In this document: positions 59,235 through 64,000 of the stretch, in pieces | How positions within the stretch are numbered: position 1 is the stretch's first letter | Layout: each line of letters starts with the position of its first letter | DNA from: JAAEKA01 sp049299095 | Lineage (GTDB): Bacteria; Chloroflexota; Anaerolineae; JAAEKA01 | Direction of reading: 5' to 3' | DNA length: 64,000 bases | Assembly (NCBI GenBank): GCA_049299095.1 | Contig: JBAQWV010000154.1 | Coordinates: 1-64,000 of the forward strand | The notes under the pieces: generated by a model | The model's database searches: none | Told to the model about the DNA's origin: nothing | Seen by the model: only the letters and a program-made list of their open reading frames with translations | Translations under genes and position numbers: made by a program

Positions 59235-60858
59235 ATACTCCGCGCATCACTGCCGCACCGCCCCGGCGCGCGTCGCCCACAGCTATCAGCCCGCGATCCG
59301 ATGTCTGCTGTACCGCATGTACACCGCCAAAGAACATGTGTCGCGTCTGCCAGCGATTGATGCGATAACCCGCATCAGTCAGCACGGCAACAGTCGCGGG
59401 GTCGTTGCCCCCCTCCACCTGCAACATGCCCTCTTCAAAGTGAATGCGCGGCGCGGCTACCGCCTCCTCCAGCGGCAAGCCATAGGCCAGGCTGTTCAGC
59501 AGCACCTGCACAATCGCGCTACGAATGCGGTTAGCGCCGCCGCTGCCCAACGCCAGCACCGGCTGGCCGTCGTGCAGCACCACCGTCGGCGACATCATTG
59601 AGGGGATGCGCACGCCAGGCGGCGACTTGTGGAAGCCCTGCGGATGCAAGTCAGCCTCGCCCAGCATGTTGTTTAGAATCACGCCCGTCCCCGGCACGAT
59701 AAACCCCGCGCCTTCACCGCCGCTAGTGGTCAGGCTCACCACCAGGCCATCTTCATCCATCACGGAAATCTGCGTTGTGCTGGGCATGGCCGGCGGTACG
59801 CTGTCCAGCGAGCGTTCGGCCACCGGCAAAGCCAGCAAGTCTAGCAGCACGCGCTGCCAACGACGCACCGTGCCCGCGCCCAGCAGGCGACTGGCTTGCT
59901 GCCGCGGGTGTAACTCTTGCGCTTCCAGCTCACGCCGCGCCAGATGCGTCACACGCATCGCTTCGGCCAGCGTCTCCAGCGCGTCGGCGCGGCCAAAACT
60001 GACTGGATCGAGCGGCAGCGCAGCCAGCAGTTGCAGCGTAAAGGTAATCAATAGCCCGCCGCGGCTAGGCGGGGGATTGGTCAATACATCGAAGGCGCGG
60101 AAGCGCGACTGGAGCGGTGGGTAGCGGCGCACACGATACCGCTGCAAGTCCTCGGCGGTCAGCAGGCCGCCGTTGGCCCTCTGGTCGGCCACAATCGCGC
60201 GCGCGATCTCGCCGTGCGAGAAGAGCCGCGGGCCTTCCTGCCCCAACGCCTCCAGTGTGTCGGCCAGCGCAGGCATCATCACCAGATCGCCTGCCTGCTT
60301 CAGGCCCCCTTCCGGTCGCCCAAAGATCGCCGCGCACTCCGGCGTCAGCAGCAAAATCGGCTCGATCAGCCCGCCGATGAACGCCTGAATTTCGCTAATC
60401 GGGCAGCCGGTGCGGGCCAGCCGAATGGCAGGTTCCAGCAGCACCGGTAGCGGCAGGCGGCCTGCCTCGCTCGCCAGCGTACACAGCCCGGCAATGTTGC
60501 CCGGTGTGGCGACTGCACCGCGGCCCACGTAAAAATGCTGGTGCGAGGGGCCATAGTCAACGGTGATTTCCTGAAAATCAATTGCATTGGTGGGGGGCTG
60601 AAGTGCACGCCCCAGACCGGGGCCGGTGCTGAAGAAGTCCAGCAGCTCGCCCGTGCCCCTGGCTGTATTGTAAACCAGCGCAAAGCCGCCGCCGCCTGGT
60701 GCAGACAGTGTATATTCGGTGATAAACGTGGCAAAGGTGGCCGCGACCGCAGCATCCACTGCGTTGCCACCGCGTTCGAGCATTTCCGCGCCCGCGGCCG
60801 CGGTCAGGGGATGCCCTGCGGCAACCGCGCCGCGTTTGGGGGAGAAGGAAGGCTTCAC
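59233..60858 (-). CDS. ggt: Gamma-glutamyltransferase family protein
   Basis: The 541-residue Ntn hydrolase precursor has GGNAVDAAVAATFA, SAPGGGGFALVY, the autocleavage and nucleophile Thr in PSTTQISVMDEDG, and ALGSGGANRIRSAIVQVLLN. GGT splits gamma-glutamyl bonds such as in glutathione. The GTG at 60858 is the best start (GGAG 7 nt upstream). No export signal is visible, so it may be cytoplasmic, unlike typical periplasmic GGT. Confidence 0.9.
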   Translation of the reverse strand: MKPSFSPKRGAVAAGHPLTAAAGAEMLERGGNAVDAAVAATFATFITEYTLSAPGGGGFALVYNTARGTGELLDFFSTGPGLGRALQPPTNAIDFQEITVDYGPSHQHFYVGRGAVATPGNIAGLCTLASEAGRLPLPVLLEPAIRLARTGCPISEIQAFIGGLIEPILLLTPECAAIFGRPEGGLKQAGDLVMMPALADTLEALGQEGPRLFSHGEIARAIVADQRANGGLLTAEDLQRYRVRRYPPLQSRFRAFDVLTNPPPSRGGLLITFTLQLLAALPLDPVSFGRADALETLAEAMRVTHLARRELEAQELHPRQQASRLLGAGTVRRWQRVLLDLLALPVAERSLDSVPPAMPSTTQISVMDEDGLVVSLTTSGGEGAGFIVPGTGVILNNMLGEADLHPQGFHKSPPGVRIPSMMSPTVVLHDGQPVLALGSGGANRIRSAIVQVLLNSLAYGLPLEEAVAAPRIHFEEGMLQVEGGNDPATVAVLTDAGYRINRWQTRHMFFGGVHAVQQTSDRGLIAVGDARRGGAAVMRGV

Positions 60859-60879
60859 AATCAAACTCCACGAGAGTTA

Positions 60880-60902
60880 ATGCGTATTACGACGTACTGC
60901 GA
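60880..60902. repeat. Short ACGTACTGCG-type intergenic repeat
   Basis: GCGTATTACGACGTACTGCG matches words of the element at 10641-10730. Confidence 0.4.
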
Positions 60903-60914
60903 AATACACACGGC

Positions 60915-62885
60915 TTACAGCTCGGCAATTACCTCGCCGATGCCCACGGTGTCGTAGCCGCCCAACGCGTCCACGGTGGCGGCGAAGCCCTCCGAACGGA
61001 TCACATGCAGCAGCGGGGCCAGCAAGGTGCTATGGAAGAAGCGGCGCGGGATCACCAGATCGTATTGTTCGTTGAACAGCGGCACGAAATCGAGATGTAG
61101 CGCGCGCGCGGCAGCCAGAATGCCCAGCCCGCAGTCTGCTGCGCCTGACTTGACCGCCGCGGCCACAGCCAGATGCGTGTACTCTTGCCGATCATAGCCC
61201 TGCACCTGCCGTCGCTTGATGCCCAGCTTGCCCAGTTCGAAATCGAGCAGCACGCGCGTGCCCGCGCCGCGCTGCCGGTTGATGAAGGCCACGTCCGGGC
61301 GGGTTAAATCGGTCAGGCTGGCGATCTGCTTCGGGTTGCCGGTTGGCACGATCAACCCCTGCACGCGACCAACAAAGCGCAGCAATACCACGCCGTCTGG
61401 ATCGCCCGCGGCGCGGCTCAAGCCAACTTCGTCAATCGCCTTGAAGTTGTACGTGCCGCTGGCTTCATCCAGCAGGTGCGAACCGGCCAGATGCGCTTCG
61501 CCGCGCTTGAGGGCCAGCAGGCCGCCCAGGCTGCCCACGTTGGAGGAGGTCAATGCCAGTTCGGGGCGCAGTCGCCGTAATTGATCGGCCAGCACGTCGA
61601 GGGTCATGTCGTGGCTGCCGATGGAAACAATCGTGTTGCGCACCGCTTCCGGCGTGCGCAGCAGCTCCACCTGCACCGCCGCGCCGGCATGTTCCCCTTC
61701 GCTGAAGCGTGGCAGGCGCACAATGCCATCGGCACGTACCAGTGACATAATCACACCTGCACCGCGCTGCAACGGGGTCGCCACCAGCCGCTCGCCGACC
61801 TGGCCCAGCGTGACGCGCAGAAATTCTTCTTCGCCCATCGCAGAATAGACCTTTTGCGTCAGGCGTGCGGTCACCTGGGGGCGTTCCGGCGGCAGCAGCC
61901 CCTGCATGGCATACAACACTGGCTTGACCAGCAGTTCAAAGGTCATGGCCGCGGACGCGGGATAGCCCGGGATGCCGACCAGCGGCTTGCCCTGTCCACC
62001 GCCGCGGCCCTCGGCAACGCCGAGGATCACCGGATGGCCGGGCTTGATAGCGATGCCATGCACCACCACGCGACCCAGGCTGCTGATCACACGCGCAGAA
62101 AAATCTTCTGACCCGGCTGACGATCCGGCGTTGATGGCCACGAGGTCGTGAGTTTCCAGCGCAGCCTGTACCACCGCGCGGATCATCTCAAAATCGTCGG
62201 GCACGGGATCGAAGCGACTGACAGCGCAGCCCCATTCCTCAGCCAGCCCGCCCAGCACCAGCGAGTTGTATTCGATGATGTCACCGGGGCGCAGCGCGTC
62301 CAACCCACCCAGGCTGGACAAACGCACCAATTCGTCGCCGGTGGGGATGATCGCCACGCGCGGCCGACTGCGCACGGCCAGATGCGTGTGCCCACAGCCG
62401 ACGACCGCGCCGAGATCAGCCGGACGCAGCCGATGGTTGGAAGGCAGCACCAACTGCGTGGCGACAATGTCCTCGCCCATCGGGCGGACGTGCCGCCACG
62501 GAGGGATGGCCGCGAGAATTTCGATGGCCTCGCCCTCCGTCGTGGAGACCCCTTGCACTTCCTCGACCATGAGGACAGCATCGGTGTCGGGCGGCATGGC
62601 GTCGCCGGTGTCCACGTAAAAAGCCTGCTGGCCGATCAACAGGTGGCGCGGCCGTGTTTCAGTGGCGCCGGTGGTGGCTGCGGCGCGCACCGCATAGCCG
62701 TCCATAGCTGCGGCGTGGTAGTGGGGCGATGAAATGCGCGCCCACACCGGCGCGGCGGTTACCCGGTTCAGGCAGTCGGCCACCGGCAGCGATTCGCTCG
62801 CCAGCGTGCCGAGCGCGTTGGCGTCCAGCAGCGCCTGCCGCCACGCCTGTATGGCTTCGTCGAGATCAATATCGTGAAGGTACAT
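60915..62885 (-). CDS. MoeA molybdopterin molybdotransferase fused to a PBP-like domain
   Basis: Residues 1-410 are MoeA: SPHYHAAAMDGYAVRA, DTGDAMPPDTDAVLMVE, IPTGDELV, the central DFSARVISSLGRVVVHGIAIKPGHPV and GIPGYPASAAMTFE. MoeA inserts molybdate into adenylated molybdopterin. Residues 425-656 resemble a ModA/LysR-type binding domain (HDMTLDVLADQL, SSNVGSLGGLLALKRGEAHLAGSH, NRQRGAGTRVLLD), probably sensing or presenting the oxyanion or cofactor. This fusion is a known architecture. I chose the ATG at 62885; a TTG lies 6 nt upstream. Confidence 0.92.
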   Translation of the reverse strand: MYLHDIDLDEAIQAWRQALLDANALGTLASESLPVADCLNRVTAAPVWARISSPHYHAAAMDGYAVRAAATTGATETRPRHLLIGQQAFYVDTGDAMPPDTDAVLMVEEVQGVSTTEGEAIEILAAIPPWRHVRPMGEDIVATQLVLPSNHRLRPADLGAVVGCGHTHLAVRSRPRVAIIPTGDELVRLSSLGGLDALRPGDIIEYNSLVLGGLAEEWGCAVSRFDPVPDDFEMIRAVVQAALETHDLVAINAGSSAGSEDFSARVISSLGRVVVHGIAIKPGHPVILGVAEGRGGGQGKPLVGIPGYPASAAMTFELLVKPVLYAMQGLLPPERPQVTARLTQKVYSAMGEEEFLRVTLGQVGERLVATPLQRGAGVIMSLVRADGIVRLPRFSEGEHAGAAVQVELLRTPEAVRNTIVSIGSHDMTLDVLADQLRRLRPELALTSSNVGSLGGLLALKRGEAHLAGSHLLDEASGTYNFKAIDEVGLSRAAGDPDGVVLLRFVGRVQGLIVPTGNPKQIASLTDLTRPDVAFINRQRGAGTRVLLDFELGKLGIKRRQVQGYDRQEYTHLAVAAAVKSGAADCGLGILAAARALHLDFVPLFNEQYDLVIPRRFFHSTLLAPLLHVIRSEGFAATVDALGGYDTVGIGEVIAEL

Positions 62886-62911
62886 AGTCAATTACGCGTG
62901 GAGAGTGTGGT

Positions 62912-63559
62912 TTATGGATTGCGCGTCAACACCTGCACTGGCTCACCCAGAAACTTCGGCTGCTGATTCAGCACCGTGACATCCAGCACCGCTTTGGCGC
63001 GCGCCAGCACCTCGCGGGCGCGCACACGACGATCCCAGTAGCCGCGCGGCCCCGGCGCAGCATAGCCCACTGCATCGTGGCCGCGCTGATCGGCCAGGTA
63101 CAGCGCGCGCTCCACATGGAACTGCTGCGACACAATCGTATACGAAGTGAGGCCGAACACCTGCTCCGCGCGGTAGATCGAATCAAGCGTGCGAAAGCCC
63201 GCGTAATCCTCAGTGATATAGGCCGCGGGCACGCCCAGCGCCACCAGGTCGTTGCGCATCTCGTCCGGCTCGTTGTAATTATCCACGCTGTTATCGCCGC
63301 TGACCACGATGCCATCCACCTTGCCCGCGTCGTATAACGCCGCGGCCGCGCGGATGCGCCCCATGTAAAAGCTGTTGACGCGGCCATTGGTGTACTTCGC
63401 TGTACCCAGCACCAGCGCCACCGAGCGATGCGGAATCGCGTCCAGCGAGTCGTAGACGCGGCCAGCCGCATTTTTCGTCATCGAGGTGTCGGCCCACCAG
63501 GCAAAGCCAGCCGCAGCCAGCGCCAATGCCAGTCCTGCTAACAACACTTTCTTGATCAC
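62912..63559 (-). CDS. SanA/YdcF-like DUF218 membrane protein
   Basis: The 215-residue protein has an N-terminal helix (VLLAGLALALAAAGFAWW) and the DUF218 domain: ALVLGTAKYTNGRVNSFYMGRIRAAAALYDAGKV, VVSGDNS and the QQFHVERALYLAD segment as in SanA. SanA homologues affect envelope permeability. The GTG start (63559) lies 7 nt after the acylase stop. Confidence 0.9.
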   Translation of the reverse strand: MIKKVLLAGLALALAAAGFAWWADTSMTKNAAGRVYDSLDAIPHRSVALVLGTAKYTNGRVNSFYMGRIRAAAALYDAGKVDGIVVSGDNSVDNYNEPDEMRNDLVALGVPAAYITEDYAGFRTLDSIYRAEQVFGLTSYTIVSQQFHVERALYLADQRGHDAVGYAAPGPRGYWDRRVRAREVLARAKAVLDVTVLNQQPKFLGEPVQVLTRNP

Positions 63560-63566
63560 AGCTCCC

Positions 63567-64000
63567 TCATGGACTGAGTACCAGCCGCTGCTGCGCGTTG
63601 CGATCCACTGCCTGACGGCTGAACGGCAGCGGCAGCATCAGGCCGTTGCGCCACAGTGAAATCTGATCGGCGTAGTTGGGGCTGGCCACATGGCCAGACT
63701 GCCCCCCCGGCACCACAATCTGACAGCGGTCCCAGTCGCTCAAATCAGCGATAAAGCGCACGGCGTCCACCACCTTGACCGGTTCAAACGGAAAGACCGG
63801 CTTACCCGAAGCGCGCAGCAGCGTGTCCTGGTCGCCGTCCATCGGGTACGGCCCGCGGTTGAAAAGCCAGTTGAAGGGCTTGACCGAACCGACCGGATGC
63901 GCGAAATGCACCTTGTTCAGCCGTCCCCACGTCCAGGTTTCGATATCCTCGCCCAACTGCTGATCAAGCTGCTTGAGCGCAATGCGCAGCGCGCGGTGCA
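63567..64000 (-). CDS. Penicillin acylase family protein, C-terminal part
   Basis: The frame is open to the window edge; the visible 144 residues have the C-terminal features of penicillin acylases (S45): WTWGRLNKVHFAHPVGSV, NRGPYPMDGDQDT, PGGQSGHVASPNYADQISLW and LPLPFSRQAV. The catalytic Ser lies outside the window. The enzyme is an exported Ntn hydrolase acting on amides or acyl-homoserine lactones. It precedes SanA in an apparent operon. Confidence 0.9.
   Translation of the reverse strand, partial: HRALRIALKQLDQQLGEDIETWTWGRLNKVHFAHPVGSVKPFNWLFNRGPYPMDGDQDTLLRASGKPVFPFEPVKVVDAVRFIADLSDWDRCQIVVPGGQSGHVASPNYADQISLWRNGLMLPLPFSRQAVDRNAQQRLVLSP

Overview
This 64 kb window is about 60% GC and looks like chromosomal DNA of a Chloroflexota bacterium, probably Anaerolineae or Caldilineae. 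The placement is an inference. It rests on lipoprotein-type solute receptors with Ala/Thr/Pro-rich linkers, GT39 membrane glycosyltransferases with C-terminal beta domains, MoeA fused to a periplasmic-binding-protein-like domain, DUF4015 and DUF2207 proteins, and intergenic repeats of a kind I associate with this phylum. Almost every base belongs to an ordinary protein gene. I see no prophage, IS transposase, CRISPR array, integron or rRNA operon.

Layout. 0-3.7 kb: DUF4922 nucleotide phosphorylase-like gene, thrS under a T-box leader, tRNA-Val(GAC). 3.7-6.8 kb: UroD-family protein, MFS transporter, HisN-like phosphatase. 6.8-7.2 kb: a dense array of a short TTCGACAGGCTCAGC repeat. 7.2-14.5 kb: GT39 transferase, ThiF/MoeB-type E1, a large surface glycosidase-like protein, an F420/NADP reductase-like protein. 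14.7-18.7 kb: NatAB-like ABC exporter with its own XRE regulator and small membrane protein. 19.1-25.7 kb: MoaD-DNA glycosylase fusion, MurJ, M1 lipoprotein peptidase, M20 amidohydrolase, a decayed sugar ABC permease, a NUDIX protein. 25.8-33.0 kb: one co-oriented uptake locus in which a two-headed receptor is followed by dipeptide-type permeases, thiol peroxidase, and a polar amino-acid permease with its ATPase. 33.3-43.6 kb: Amt-like protein, HtrA protease, TVP38, peroxiredoxin, a KimA-like K+ transporter beside a KdpD/KdpE-like pair, cupin, isochorismatase. 43.6-50.3 kb: esterase, Maf, AttH/CrtC-like protein, FMN reductase, M23 peptidase, two CNNM/CBS proteins. 50.4-59.2 kb: Wzz-like protein, acyl-CoA synthetase, double-hotdog thioesterase, receiver-DUF309 protein, zinc-type oxidoreductase, DUF2207 protein. 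59.2-64 kb: gamma-glutamyltransferase, MoeA-PBP, SanA/YdcF protein, end of a penicillin acylase.

Three things stand out. First, a 291-residue protein (19098-19973) joins a complete MoaD/ThiS-type ubiquitin-like domain, ending in Gly-Gly, to a 3-methyladenine DNA glycosylase. Second, a lipoprotein receptor (30420-32813) joins an amino-acid-binding domain to an oligopeptide-binding domain whose N-terminal segment has moved to the C-terminus, and it lies upstream of permeases of both transporter classes. Third, several self-complementary intergenic repeat families recur through the window. One sits inside the T-box leader of thrS, one lies between a sensor kinase and its regulator, and one is translated within the GT39 gene.

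All functional calls come from reading translated sequence and remembered family motifs. No database search was possible.
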